Part shown: one piece after another, positions 18,851 to 30,180 of the stretch
Layout: each line of letters opens with the position of its first letter
How positions within the stretch are numbered: the first letter of the stretch is position 1
Assembly (NCBI GenBank): GCA_019894765.1
Contig: JAGXNT010000054.1
Span: 62,001 to 126,000, forward strand
Direction: 5' to 3'
Source of the DNA: Candidatus Heimdallarchaeota archaeon
Lineage (GTDB): Archaea > Asgardarchaeota > Heimdallarchaeia > JABLTI01
DNA: 64,000 nucleotides
Program-made: the position numbers and the translations under genes
The notes under the pieces: model-generated
Databases searched by the model: none
Told to the model about the DNA's origin: nothing
The model's input: only the letters and a program-made list of their open reading frames with translations

Positions 18851-19855
18851 ATGACTAAGACTAAAAAATCTGAACGAAAAACTGGAAGAGTAATTGACCC
18901 TGATGCTACTTTTCTAGGCAACCATCCAAGGTATAGTATAATGATTCTATTTTTTCTATATGCATTCTTCATAATAACCCCAAGTTTACTCTACAGATCA
19001 TTTGCTAATCTATCATTCATTCTTACACACATGTATCTATTTCATATTATCAATTTCTTTTCTGTTGCTATTCTATGGGCAATCATTGTTCCTTTAGTTT
19101 TAGGATTACCAAATAAAAGAGACTTCATCGATTATGCTAAAAGCATTAGAATTGCCAAGATAAAACCAGTCCTTCGATCCATTGGTTTAGGAATAATAAC
19201 AGCAATAATTACATTAACATTCATGTTATTAGCGAATTATTTGGCTACGCTCATTAATGGACAGGTTGGATATGAACCGGCATTTCTAGTTGACCCATTC
19301 ACAATTAACATCTACACTTCATTAATGCCTGGTATTTGGGAAGAAGTTGCTTTTCGTGGTGTAATGCTTGTGTTGATTTTAAAAGTACAAAAGAAACATT
19401 TGTCCATTATAGGTAATGGTTTACTATTTGGGGTATTTCACTCAGTAAACATACTAGCAGGTTTTCTAAATGCGATATTTTTTGGAGTAGAATATAATAG
19501 AGAGAACTTTATTCCAACTCTATTTCAAATAGTATACACATCTATGCTTGGTATATTTCTTGCTTATATGTTTGTAAAGACGAAAATGCTTCTTCCATGT
19601 ATAATAATGCATTATTTAATTGATGGCTTATCAACATTAGTAACTCTTAATACTGAACCATTAACATGGTCATTTCTCTGTTTCATGACATTCGTTGGTA
19701 TCGGATTCCTTCCAATGATAATCAATATACTAATAGTTCGGGGCTTTAGTTTCTGGTTTCCTGAACCGGATGATGAAATTATCCCCTTCTTTGATACTTT
19801 CCTTGTTCGAGAACAAAGATTAAAACAATATAAAAAAGATATAAGATCAGCTTAA
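18851..19855 (+). CDS. CPBP-family intramembrane metalloprotease
   Basis: 334 residues with about eight hydrophobic segments. The CPBP/ABI (Rce1-like) motifs are clear: WEEVAFRG with E164, E165 and R169, and FGVFHSVN with H197. These form the glutamate-based active site of Rce1-type prenyl-protein proteases and bacteriocin self-immunity proteins. Basic N- and C-terminal tails are cytoplasmic. The role may be processing or degrading membrane proteins; substrates are unknown. It stands alone, divergent from the second clostripain. Confidence 0.85.
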   Translation: MTKTKKSERKTGRVIDPDATFLGNHPRYSIMILFFLYAFFIITPSLLYRSFANLSFILTHMYLFHIINFFSVAILWAIIVPLVLGLPNKRDFIDYAKSIRIAKIKPVLRSIGLGIITAIITLTFMLLANYLATLINGQVGYEPAFLVDPFTINIYTSLMPGIWEEVAFRGVMLVLILKVQKKHLSIIGNGLLFGVFHSVNILAGFLNAIFFGVEYNRENFIPTLFQIVYTSMLGIFLAYMFVKTKMLLPCIIMHYLIDGLSTLVTLNTEPLTWSFLCFMTFVGIGFLPMIINILIVRGFSFWFPEPDDEIIPFFDTFLVREQRLKQYKKDIRSA

Positions 19856-19918
19856 AATCAAAAAATAAGTGAATGGATAAGGTTCATTCCTTATTCCATT
19901 TTATTTTTCCTTTCAAAA

Positions 19919-20341
19919 TCAAAGCTGTTGTCCACAGCTTGCACAGAAATTAGCATCTCTGAGAATTACAGCACCACAGTGAATACAGTATTTTTGACCT
20001 TGACCTGAGAAGCCTTCTTCTTTGTCGTCATCATCATAGATTCTTTTTCGATCATCTTCTTCGATTGTTAAAGGTTGCATATTATAGTGTCTCATACCAT
20101 CATCTATTTCTTGTTCAGATAAATCTTGTACTGGTCGTCCATAATGATTTTCTAATCTTCTGGCATCATCTTCTCTTAGTTTTACTGCTCTATGAGTTCC
20201 AGCTATTGCTAAAAGAACTGCCCCGCCAATTAGCCATCTTCTTGCTCTTCTGCGGAAAAATGATCTTCTGACTTGTCTTCTAATATTTCGACCTACTGCT
20301 CTACGAATAATTCTTCCGGGTATTCTCCATCTTGGGGACAT
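19919..20341 (-). CDS. Membrane-associated zinc-ribbon protein
   Basis: 140 residues. A very arginine-rich N-terminus (about 35 residues) leads to one hydrophobic helix (WLIGGAVLLAIAG), then an acidic helical part that includes a SHOCT-like stretch (YGRPVQDLSEQEIDDGMRHY), and a C-terminal zinc ribbon of the CIHCG and CASCG type. GGTGA precedes the ATG. Such double-ribbon tails are common in archaeal membrane proteins of unknown role. RNA or nucleic-acid contact by the Arg-rich end is possible but unproven. Confidence 0.65.
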   Translation of the reverse strand: MSPRWRIPGRIIRRAVGRNIRRQVRRSFFRRRARRWLIGGAVLLAIAGTHRAVKLREDDARRLENHYGRPVQDLSEQEIDDGMRHYNMQPLTIEEDDRKRIYDDDDKEEGFSGQGQKYCIHCGAVILRDANFCASCGQQL

Positions 20342-20442
20342 ATTTTCACCATTATCTGTTTTTATTCTGTGTTAGTATACTGGGTTTCTTGTTAAAAACA
20401 TTTACAAATGTAAATCACTTTGAAGAGAGCTCGTCTTTTCAA

Positions 20443-20898
20443 CTAGATAATATACTTAATTTCTGCTGGTTTCTTCTTACTTAATCTATAATACACTGCA
20501 AGTTGTCCTCTATGATGAATACTGTGTTCGAGTAATTCAAGTAGAATTTCTCCTTTGGTTGCAATTCGATTGAATCCTTCTACTTCATCTAAAATTGTTT
20601 CATCAGTGATTGTTTTTAGATACTCGTTTGTTATTTTTACTACTTCATTATAGAGTGAGATTACTTTTTTTGCGGTATTGTATTTTTCTAAGGTGTAAGG
20701 TGCAGGTATCCATTCACCTTCACTTAGACCTCGAGAGTAAAATTCATACGATCTAATCATGTGCAGAATAATTTCAGCTGTCTTACGAGTTTCTTCTGAT
20801 GCTTGTTTTTCAAAGAGATCATCAGTTAATTGATCTATAACTGACTTTGTTTCTTCTAAATGTCTATTAATTGCTGATTTTAGGAAATTTGCTAACAT
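20443..20898 (-). CDS. DinB/YfiT-like four-helix metalloprotein
   Basis: 151 residues, all helical. Candidate metal ligands are the His in ILHMIRSYEFY and the pair in LEHSIHHRGQL, as in DinB-like and mycothiol-dependent S-transferase-like proteins. These bind Ni or Zn and often transfer thiols. The actual reaction is unknown. It stands alone between a zinc-ribbon gene and the GDPD gene, both leftward. Confidence 0.72.
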   Translation of the reverse strand: MLANFLKSAINRHLEETKSVIDQLTDDLFEKQASEETRKTAEIILHMIRSYEFYSRGLSEGEWIPAPYTLEKYNTAKKVISLYNEVVKITNEYLKTITDETILDEVEGFNRIATKGEILLELLEHSIHHRGQLAVYYRLSKKKPAEIKYII

Positions 20899-20940
20899 AG
20901 ATATTGTATTCTATTTTAGGTTTAAATTTCATTTGTATTT

Positions 20941-22248
20941 TTAGACAGTTTTTCTCCGTTTTATAAGAAAATAAGTGAAACAAGAAATCATTACTATACT
21001 GATATTTAATTGAGACCAGCCTATGTAATAGTTTCTTCTCATCAAAGTCCATGATGGTTTTTCAATTGCTGTAAGCACATGCAAGTCATTTGTTTTCACA
21101 TAATCAACACCTAAACACCAGAGTTGGGAAAACCTTGAGGGCGAATCAACTGTCCAAGCTATTACTGTTACGTTTTCTTCTTGATATTCTTTGAATTGAG
21201 CATTTGTTATTCCATGTTGGGTATTGATTAGTTCACATCCTATGGAATACATTTCGTAAGGATAAACTGGTCCACATACTCGAGTCATTGTATCTGCTAG
21301 TGGTTTGGAAGAGCCAACTAGAATATCCTTTCCTAAACCAGAAGCATTAAGCTGATCCAAAAGCATATCCTCATAAGTAGCATAATAAGGATGACTACTT
21401 GATGGACCTTTTGAGTCTACATCTAAAATGAGGTTATTATCTCGAGTAAAATTAATCGCTTCTGCAAGAGTTGGTATTTTTTCTCCAATATATGAATCAG
21501 ACTCAGCTTGAGTCACGTAACCATCACTTATTGTTCCAAAAGGATCTTGATTTACAAACCAAGAACCAGCATCTAGCAATAGCAGTTCTGACAAGTTAAA
21601 ACTATCAGCTCGATCATTTGCTCTTGTTGGAAAGATTTCTGCTATGTTTGTTGTTCTTTCCAGGGTTGAGTCATGTATTAAGAAGATAACTCCATCATAA
21701 CTGATTGTTATATCAATTTCCCATCCTACTGCCCCCCATTTTACTGCTAATTCTCCTGCAGCTATAGTGTTTTCTGGAGCTAAGTGAGATGCTCCTCTAT
21801 GAGCAATTAATTGTGGTTTATCGGGTAAACTACCTTTCACAATATTTGAGGGTGTAAAAGTAAATGGTATTATCAAAAACATTAGATAAATCAAGATAAA
21901 ACTAATTGTAACTATAATTGCTTTATTTCTTGGATTCCAGATCTTTCTCGCATCTTTCTCGAATAAATTGACATAAACCTTAGCTTTTACCCAAAGATCA
22001 GTTATTTTTGGTAGTAATAGAACAGATACAGCACTAACAACTAGAATGAGTAATAGAACTAATAACGGACTTATATGTTCCAATTGAGTTCTAACAATAG
22101 ATAACTCACTACCAGCTTCCATAAGGAGTAAAACAAGCATACCATTCCAAATCAATAAGAATGGAAATGGAATGATTTTGTTTGCTAAATGAGGGAGAGC
22201 TTTTCTTTTCTTTATTAACACCACCATGTGATAAATAACCAGATACAA
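20941..22248 (-). CDS. Glycerophosphodiester phosphodiesterase with N-terminal membrane domain
   Basis: 435 residues from TTG. Four or more hydrophobic helices come before the catalytic domain, which starts at IAHRGASHLAPENT (catalytic His, Arg and Glu), continues with GWEIDITISYDG and LIHDSTLERTTN (metal ligands and second His), and ends with IAWTVDSPSRF. One more helix closes the protein. It should hydrolyse glycerophosphodiesters, possibly lipid-derived, outside the membrane. The reading frame stays open 75 bases upstream and encodes a further good helix, but has no ATG, GTG or TTG there, so the true start is unclear. The upstream small membrane gene overlaps that stretch. Confidence 0.85.
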   Translation of the reverse strand: MYLVIYHMVVLIKKRKALPHLANKIIPFPFLLIWNGMLVLLLMEAGSELSIVRTQLEHISPLLVLLLILVVSAVSVLLLPKITDLWVKAKVYVNLFEKDARKIWNPRNKAIIVTISFILIYLMFLIIPFTFTPSNIVKGSLPDKPQLIAHRGASHLAPENTIAAGELAVKWGAVGWEIDITISYDGVIFLIHDSTLERTTNIAEIFPTRANDRADSFNLSELLLLDAGSWFVNQDPFGTISDGYVTQAESDSYIGEKIPTLAEAINFTRDNNLILDVDSKGPSSSHPYYATYEDMLLDQLNASGLGKDILVGSSKPLADTMTRVCGPVYPYEMYSIGCELINTQHGITNAQFKEYQEENVTVIAWTVDSPSRFSQLWCLGVDYVKTNDLHVLTAIEKPSWTLMRRNYYIGWSQLNISIVMISCFTYFLIKRRKTV

Positions 22249-22289
22249 TCCATAACCTAATACAACAAAAGTAAGAACAAGGATTAGAA

Positions 22290-22463
22290 CTAACCAATTG
22301 AATTCAACATGCTTATCAGAAATTCATTAATATCGTACCATAATGGTTGCATTAACATTGCAATCAAAGTAAATGCAGCTATATTTAGAGTAAAGATGAC
22401 AAAGAAAGCAAACCAAATTCTTTCTGCTATCTTTTTATCCTGTTTGTTTTCAGTAGTGCTCAT
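22290..22463 (-). CDS. Small membrane protein upstream of GDPD
   Basis: 57 residues from the ATG preceded by GAGGAAA. It has a polar start (STTENKQDKKIAER) and a long hydrophobic helix (FAFFVIFTLNIAAFTLIAML). No family recognised. Its 3' end overlaps, in another frame, the open region that would encode the first helix of the downstream GDPD protein, so the two are probably co-translated. Confidence 0.5.
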   Translation of the reverse strand: MSTTENKQDKKIAERIWFAFFVIFTLNIAAFTLIAMLMQPLWYDINEFLISMLNSIG

Positions 22464-22547
22464 GCAATTTTCCTCATTTTTTTGGAGTTTAGAAAGTATG
22501 CCCAATTGTTAAGCTTTATTACTTGATGTTTTCTAATTACAAATAAT

Positions 22548-22577
22548 ATTCTTAATTGCCAATAATGTTTTAAGAAT
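22548..22577. promoter_or_regulatory. Inverted repeat upstream of beta-galactosidase
   Basis: ATTCTTAA and TTAAGAAT, perfect 8-base arms 14 bases apart (two helical turns centre to centre), lie about 43-72 bases before the lacZ-like ATG. They are just upstream of the TATA-like TATTTAGATTA near 22590. This fits an operator for a sugar-responsive regulator; no such regulator is adjacent. Confidence 0.4.
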
Positions 22578-22613
22578 TTATTGAATAACTATTTAGATTA
22601 CAATACTATGTGA

Positions 22614-25791
<3,178 letters not shown>

Positions 25792-25793
<2 letters not shown>

Positions 25794-25808
25794 GATAGTC
25801 TCTATCCT
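25792..25808. terminator. Bidirectional hairpin between convergent genes
   Basis: AGGATAG and CTATCCT, 7-base arms with loop TCT. One arm contains the stop codon of the beta-galactosidase and the other the stop codon of the convergent small Cys-rich gene. Probably ends transcription from both sides. Confidence 0.4.
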
Positions 25809-25960
25809 TCTATCTCTTTAATTGATGTATCAATTTCTTCGATTTTCTTAAGCAATCCTTCTTTGCATTCTTTCAAGTGCTTTAATTTTGCTTCTTTATC
25901 TTCATTTCCTTTAAATTCGCCGCATTTGTGTTTTTCTTTTCCTTTACAACCGCAATTCAT
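25802..25960 (-). CDS. Small Cys-rich protein with helical tail
   Basis: 52 residues. It begins MNCGCKGKEKHKCGEF, with three Cys and one His in the first 13 residues, and continues as a charged amphipathic helix with one more Cys in LKECKEG. GTGAT lies a few bases before the ATG. A metal site or redox role is suggested. It diverges from the HxlR regulator and shares the dyad-rich promoter region, so the regulator probably controls it. No family recognised. Confidence 0.6.
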   Translation of the reverse strand: MNCGCKGKEKHKCGEFKGNEDKEAKLKHLKECKEGLLKKIEEIDTSIKEIEG

Positions 25961-25972
25961 AGTTCATCACTT

Positions 25973-26066
25973 TACTTTTTGAAGTATTATTACTTTACTT
26001 ATGAAAGTATTTATATTTAAAGTCTCGCTAAATTATTATTGAGTAACTTTACAGAAGTGAAGTAAA
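25973..26066. promoter_or_regulatory. Tandem dyads between the Cys-rich gene and hxlR-like gene
   Basis: Two perfect TACTT-N4-AAGTA dyads lie at 25973-25986 and 25996-26009, 23 bases centre to centre (about two helical turns). A third, TTTAC-N9-GTAAA at 26048-26066, touches the start of the HxlR-type gene. A TATA-like TATTTATATTTAAA lies between. These are likely operators of the HxlR protein for both divergent genes. Confidence 0.5.
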
Positions 26067-26456
26067 ATGAATGAGACAACAAAATCAGCTGTTGATGCTG
26101 AATGCTCGAAGGAAACGAATGGTTTTCCATGTTTTGTCCCCGCACAAAGAATCTTACATTTAATTAGCAGTAAGTGGGGCATTCAATTGATATATATGTT
26201 AATGGAGAACAAGAAGCTTCGTTATAATGATCTTCGAGACAAACTGCAAAAAGGATGGAAACGAGCAAAGATTAGCGATGCTACACTTTCTACAAGGCTT
26301 GCAGATTTCACCAAAGAGGATTTAATTAAGAGGGAAGTTTATCCTGAATTACCTCCCAAAGTTGAGTATTCTTTAACTAAGAAAGGCGAGAAACTAGCCA
26401 ATGCTCTCCAGCCACTTATAGATTGGACAATTAATGTTTGTCACGGTGGAGAGTAG
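26067..26456 (+). CDS. HxlR-family transcriptional regulator
   Basis: 129 residues. The HxlR winged helix is clear: LHLISSKWGIQLIYMLMEN, LRYNDLRDKL, ISDATLSTRLADFTKEDLI (recognition helix) and VEYSLTKKGEKL (wing). Two Cys near the N-terminus (AECSKE and FPCFVP) and one near the end could sense redox state or electrophiles, as known in HypR/YodB members. The divergent Cys-rich small protein is a likely target. Confidence 0.85.
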   Translation: MNETTKSAVDAECSKETNGFPCFVPAQRILHLISSKWGIQLIYMLMENKKLRYNDLRDKLQKGWKRAKISDATLSTRLADFTKEDLIKREVYPELPPKVEYSLTKKGEKLANALQPLIDWTINVCHGGE

Positions 26457-26524
26457 AGAGATTTTTCTTTAATTTCAGAATAAATTATTTTAGAGATAAA
26501 GAATGTAGTTTAATTTGATTTCAA

Positions 26525-27205
26525 GTGATAATTGAAGATAGAAAACTGTATAATAAAGTGCATATTTTTGAGTCTCGAGAGCATGCAGGAAAATTGCTAG
26601 CTGAACTACTTGCAGAAAAAGAAATTGATCTGCTGTATATTATCCCCAGTGGAGGTTTACCCATTGGATTTGGTTTACTTACTTCTGATGTTTTCAACCT
26701 TATTCCCTTTGATTTGATGATTGTTCGAAAAATACAATTACCTTGGTCAACTGAAGCAGGTATGGGAGCAGTCACGCCAGATGGGCAAATTTTTCTAAAT
26801 GATAATATGATTTCACGAATAACTATATCCAATAAGGAATTACAAGAGCAGGTAGGTAAAGCCCAAGATAAAATTATTGCACTCCGTACTGAATTTAATC
26901 TTTCTGAAACGATCTCTCCAAGAGGAAAAACTGTTGTTTTGGTCGACGATGGGATAGCATCTGGTTTTTCCATGAAGGCTGCTTCACATTGGATGAAAAA
27001 CCAATTAGCAAAAGAAGTATTTATTGCTACTCCAACTGCACCACTTCGTTCTTTGGAACACTTGGAACCTTTAGTGGATGGCATTTTCTGCTTAAACATA
27101 CGGACTGGTTTTTCCTTTGCTGTTGCTGATGCATATAAGGATTGGTTCGATCTTTCAAATGAAGAAGCAAAACAATATATGACAAATCTGAACGACTTAT
27201 TTTAG
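26525..27205 (+). CDS. Phosphoribosyltransferase-fold protein
   Basis: 226 residues from GTG. The PRPP-binding loop is VVLVDDGIASGFSMKAA; an earlier strand-loop is YIIPSGGLPIGFGL. This resembles type I phosphoribosyltransferases of the bacterial predicted-phosphoribosyltransferase group rather than a defined purine or pyrimidine enzyme. The base substrate cannot be named. It follows the HxlR gene by 68 bases and might be co-transcribed. Confidence 0.8.
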   Translation: MIIEDRKLYNKVHIFESREHAGKLLAELLAEKEIDLLYIIPSGGLPIGFGLLTSDVFNLIPFDLMIVRKIQLPWSTEAGMGAVTPDGQIFLNDNMISRITISNKELQEQVGKAQDKIIALRTEFNLSETISPRGKTVVLVDDGIASGFSMKAASHWMKNQLAKEVFIATPTAPLRSLEHLEPLVDGIFCLNIRTGFSFAVADAYKDWFDLSNEEAKQYMTNLNDLF

Positions 27206-27297
27206 GAAAAAATACTAAAAAATCCTTAACAAATCCAAAAAAAAAACAAGGATAATTTTACTAGAAATACCATTGGTTTTTACTATATACAATGTAT

Positions 27298-27316
27298 AAA
27301 GTTTCTATAAAACTTT
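27298..27316. promoter_or_regulatory. Inverted repeat upstream of the pilin gene
   Basis: AAAGTTT and AAACTTT with a 5-base spacer, about 80 bases before the pilin ATG. The surrounding 190-base gap is AT-rich with TATA-like boxes (CTATATACAATGTATAAA). The pilin has an unusually strong Shine-Dalgarno, GGAAGGAAGG. A regulator site is possible. Confidence 0.3.
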
Positions 27317-27397
27317 AATTTCATTTTTCAAATAGTTATTTAAGAATAACTGATCCAGTTACATTTCTTCTTAAAAAAGTAAAGGAAGGAAGGATTT

Positions 27398-28600
27398 ATG
27401 TTTACAAAAATACTTAACAAAATATTCCCCCGAAAAAAAGGTAATAAGAGAGGCGTTAGTCCTGTCATTGCCACAATACTTCTCATTGCTCTCACTGTTA
27501 CAGCAGCAGCTATTGTTTATTTTGTAGTTGTACCTCTACTACAAGGCAAAGGAGAAATTGTGCAAATGTCTGGAGTCACTCTTACAGACGATGATGTAGA
27601 CGGTTTCTATGATACCGCTACAATTAAATTATTCAATCTTGGTACTGATTTAGTGACTTTAAATGAAGACGTTACTTTAATCATCTACTCCCCAACTGAA
27701 AATACTACTTCATGGTTAATCTCAAGCAATCTTGAATTTTTGACCCAAGAAACTAAAGAAATTACTATTGTTGCTATCGATGATGTTAATGAAATGGCTC
27801 CATTGTCACAATATGAAATGAGTATTACATATGGTAGCAAATCAATCACCACAGGAAGACAATTCTCTTCATACGGTACTGGTGGAGAAAGTGGACCAGA
27901 ACCCCCCGTTTTGAATTATACAGCAATGGCAATGTATCTTAGAACCGCAGCTGAGGATCCATCAACTTCAAGAGCATCGTTCCCAACAACTTCTGGTTAT
28001 TCACCTGCGTTATGGTTCATATCAGGCATTTACAAAAGTGGAACAAGTAACCTACAACTAGATACAACCGATTATATTGCTTCCAATGGTTTTGGAGCAG
28101 CAGAAGATTACAGACCATATCTTGGTATAACTGATACCTTTTCAACAGATATTTCAGCTCACACTGGTTATCAAAATCTAGCCTATAATGATACAGGAAA
28201 TTATCCTGGTTGTGTTACATTTAGTGGAACCTCATTTGATGCTGCTGATACTTTTAATTGGCCACAAAAAGGAATTGCATACATGTATAGCTACATTTAC
28301 AATCCAACACCTGATGCAATGGATCTAAGCATATCAATACAAGTTGACGATGCATACTACTTATGGGTAAACGGAGATTTACTGGGAAGTGGAACACAAG
28401 TAGCTAGTGGTTGGAAAACTTGGAGAACACCTGTTACAGTTACATTAAATCCTGGATACAACGTAATTACAGTTAAAGCATCAGATGCAGGCGGTAATTG
28501 GGATGCTCAAGTCCTCATGTGGGACACTGGAACAATTGATGACATAACAGGTTTATTGAACGTATGGCCTTTAGTAGTTCCAACAAGTACTTTTTGGTAA
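27398..28600 (+). CDS. Archaeal type IV pilin with large C-terminal domain
   Basis: 400 residues. A class III signal peptide reads KKGNKRG with cleavage expected after Gly19, followed by VSPVIATILLIALTVTAAAI, the conserved N-terminal helix of archaeal pilins (Pilin_N/DUF1628). A beta-rich domain follows. After a GGESGPEPP linker near residue 165 comes a second domain with AYLWVNGDLLGSG and PGYNVITVKASDAGGNWDA, like PA14 or carbohydrate-binding modules. It should be a surface pilus subunit or pseudopilin. No prepilin peptidase or pilus ATPase is in the window. The total length is large for a structural pilin, so an adhesive tip subunit is possible. Confidence 0.85.
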   Translation: MFTKILNKIFPRKKGNKRGVSPVIATILLIALTVTAAAIVYFVVVPLLQGKGEIVQMSGVTLTDDDVDGFYDTATIKLFNLGTDLVTLNEDVTLIIYSPTENTTSWLISSNLEFLTQETKEITIVAIDDVNEMAPLSQYEMSITYGSKSITTGRQFSSYGTGGESGPEPPVLNYTAMAMYLRTAAEDPSTSRASFPTTSGYSPALWFISGIYKSGTSNLQLDTTDYIASNGFGAAEDYRPYLGITDTFSTDISAHTGYQNLAYNDTGNYPGCVTFSGTSFDAADTFNWPQKGIAYMYSYIYNPTPDAMDLSISIQVDDAYYLWVNGDLLGSGTQVASGWKTWRTPVTVTLNPGYNVITVKASDAGGNWDAQVLMWDTGTIDDITGLLNVWPLVVPTSTFW

Positions 28601-28608
28601 TTTTTTAG

Positions 28609-28674
28609 ATGAGATCTTCCGCTTTGGAGTGAAAATCGCTCTGAAAAAAGGCGGAGGATTTTATTAGACCTCAT
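28609..28674 (+). terminator. Terminator region after the pilin gene
   Basis: ATCTTCCGCTTT (28614-28625) pairs with AAAGGCGGAGGAT (28647-28659) with one bulge and a wobble, and an inner GAGTG/CGCTC stem lies in the loop. TTTTATT follows. Outer ATGAG/CTCAT can extend the fold. Placed 9 bases past the pilin stop. Confidence 0.6.
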
Positions 28675-29292
28675 GATTCGTTTTCTATATACCCCGTATA
28701 TTTTTTCTAAAACGCTTTAATATATTCTTAACCTATTGTTTATTTAGATAAATTGTCTCATTATACACTTTAAAACCTTGAAACAATAAAATCGGATTAC
28801 AAAACACAACGACCATCGGTTACTAATGCAGGATCACCTACCTCTGAACAATAAACTTGGAATTCAATAAAAAACAACTTTCAAAATACGAGTTCAATGA
28901 AAACCAACCTCTCAAAAACACAAAAACTCGAATAAAGATCCTGTCAATGAGTCAAATTTCAGCCGGAGAAAGCTAGAGATTTCATACTTATACGATTTGT
29001 CTATACACTCCTCCAAATGTGCCGGAGAAACAACTCATCTATCAGCCCTCAAAAAAAGACCTGTAAATATCCACAAACCCTCCCAAAAAAATAAACTGGA
29101 TATCTACAAAACTATAGTCGCGCTTTAGCAATTATTCTCCGGCTAAAGAAACCGAGATGGGCTGGGATAAATATCCCTTCCTTCTCCAGTCCATCTCTCT
29201 ACCCACCCTATTTTTTTACGTATTAACAGCAAATACAATTAATAACATGTTTTGAGTTCATCATTTAAACAACCCGGAAACAATAACAAAGT
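28675..29292 (+). other. Gene-free region with repeated CCGGAGAA motifs and hairpins
   Basis: No coding frame of note. The plus strand is rich in A and C and poor in G, unlike the genes around it. A dyad ATATAC-CCC-GTATAT lies at 28687-28701, followed by TATA-like TTTAATATATT. AGCCGGAGAA occurs at 28961-28970, GCCGGAGAA at 29021-29029, and the exact reverse complement TTCTCCGGCT at 29135-29144. Two strong hairpins follow, listed separately. Confidence 0.5.
29123..29217 (+). ncRNA. Candidate structured RNA: two hairpins and a T-run
   Basis: Hairpin 1: CTTTAGC (29123-29129) with GCTAAAG (29142-29148). Hairpin 2: GAGATGGGCTGG (29154-29165) with CCAGTCCATCTC (29186-29197), 12 pairs with one G-U, enclosing an inner GGGAT/ATCCC. 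A run of seven T ends the block at 29211-29217. The loop of hairpin 1 holds TTCTCCGG, which can also pair with the upstream GCCGGAGAA copies. Fits the 3' end of a non-coding RNA or a complex terminator; function unknown. Confidence 0.4.
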
Positions 29293-29493
29293 GTGGTATT
29301 AGAATTGAAAAAAAGCAGAGATTTACTGCAAGCCTTTGATCGTTTAAATATCATGGTTTCTGAATTCTACGAATCTCAGACCATTGATGGGTTAGAGAGA
29401 ATTGAAATAGAAGGGTTAATTCAACAGATCAATAGACTTCATGATAAACTCGAAAAGCACATAAAAATTGTTGGCAGGAAATTTGGAACGTAA
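29293..29493 (+). CDS. Small helical protein, unknown
   Basis: 66 residues from GTG, almost all predicted helix with heptad-like spacing (LLQAFDRLNIMVSEF; GLIQQINRLHDKLEKHI). No Shine-Dalgarno is evident and no family was recognised. It is convergent with the GNAT gene. It may be a coiled-coil adaptor or a chance frame. Confidence 0.4.
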   Translation: MVLELKKSRDLLQAFDRLNIMVSEFYESQTIDGLERIEIEGLIQQINRLHDKLEKHIKIVGRKFGT

Positions 29494-29509
29494 ATTTTTG
29501 TGAAATAGT

Positions 29510-30064
29510 TTATTTCTTTTCTTTATCCTTTATTTCTCGCCATTCATCTTCTAGAATATCCATTGCTACATCATTCACATATTTTCCTTCAACAAAATCT
29601 GTGTGTCTCATAACACCTACTTTTGTGAATCCTACTTTCTCATATACCCTTATTGCTTGAGGATTTGTATCAAACACGTTTAATCCTATTCGATGTAAAT
29701 TGAGATAATCAAAACCGAATTGTAAGAGAACCCTCATCGCATCTGTCCCGTAACCTTTTCCTCTATTCTTTTCCTTGTAAATTGCTATACTAACTTTTGC
29801 GGTTCTGTTTATTGGTCTTACACTTGAAAGTATACAATGCCCTAGAAATTCTCCTGTTTTAATATCATCCATTGCAAAAGCATAAGCTCTTCCTGTTCTC
29901 CTATCATCCCATGTACCTCTAATCCATTCTTCTCGTTCCTTTCGCGAATGCGGGACAACAGGTCCTAATTCTCTTCTTAGATTAATTGTATTCCAGTCTT
30001 CCATGATATTCTCGAGATCGCTTAATTCAAATGATCGTAATCTTACTTTTTTACCTTCAAACAT
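29510..30064 (-). CDS. GNAT N-acetyltransferase, RimJ/RimL-like
   Basis: 184 residues with the GNAT fold: VRLRSFELSDLENI at the start, the acetyl-CoA loop in KNRGKGYGTDAMR (Q/RxxGxG/A pattern), HRIGLNVFDTNPQAIRVYEKVGF as the usual C-terminal motif, and VNDVAMDILEDEW. Members of this branch acetylate N-termini of ribosomal proteins or small amines. The acceptor cannot be assigned. It stands alone in the leftward direction. Confidence 0.85.
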   Translation of the reverse strand: MFEGKKVRLRSFELSDLENIMEDWNTINLRRELGPVVPHSRKEREEWIRGTWDDRRTGRAYAFAMDDIKTGEFLGHCILSSVRPINRTAKVSIAIYKEKNRGKGYGTDAMRVLLQFGFDYLNLHRIGLNVFDTNPQAIRVYEKVGFTKVGVMRHTDFVEGKYVNDVAMDILEDEWREIKDKEKK

Positions 30065-30180
30065 TTTTTTTCAACCTGTACTCTTAGTGAATTCGTTTTC
30101 TGTATTGACAACAAAAATTTATAAAGTTGCGCCATATTTAGATAATTATTAGTAATTAGAACTAAAAGGTTGGTTTAAAA

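Noticed and set aside
28831..28839. GGATCACCT, like the 3' end of 16S rRNA
   Set aside because: The similarity ends after nine bases and nothing upstream resembles rRNA.
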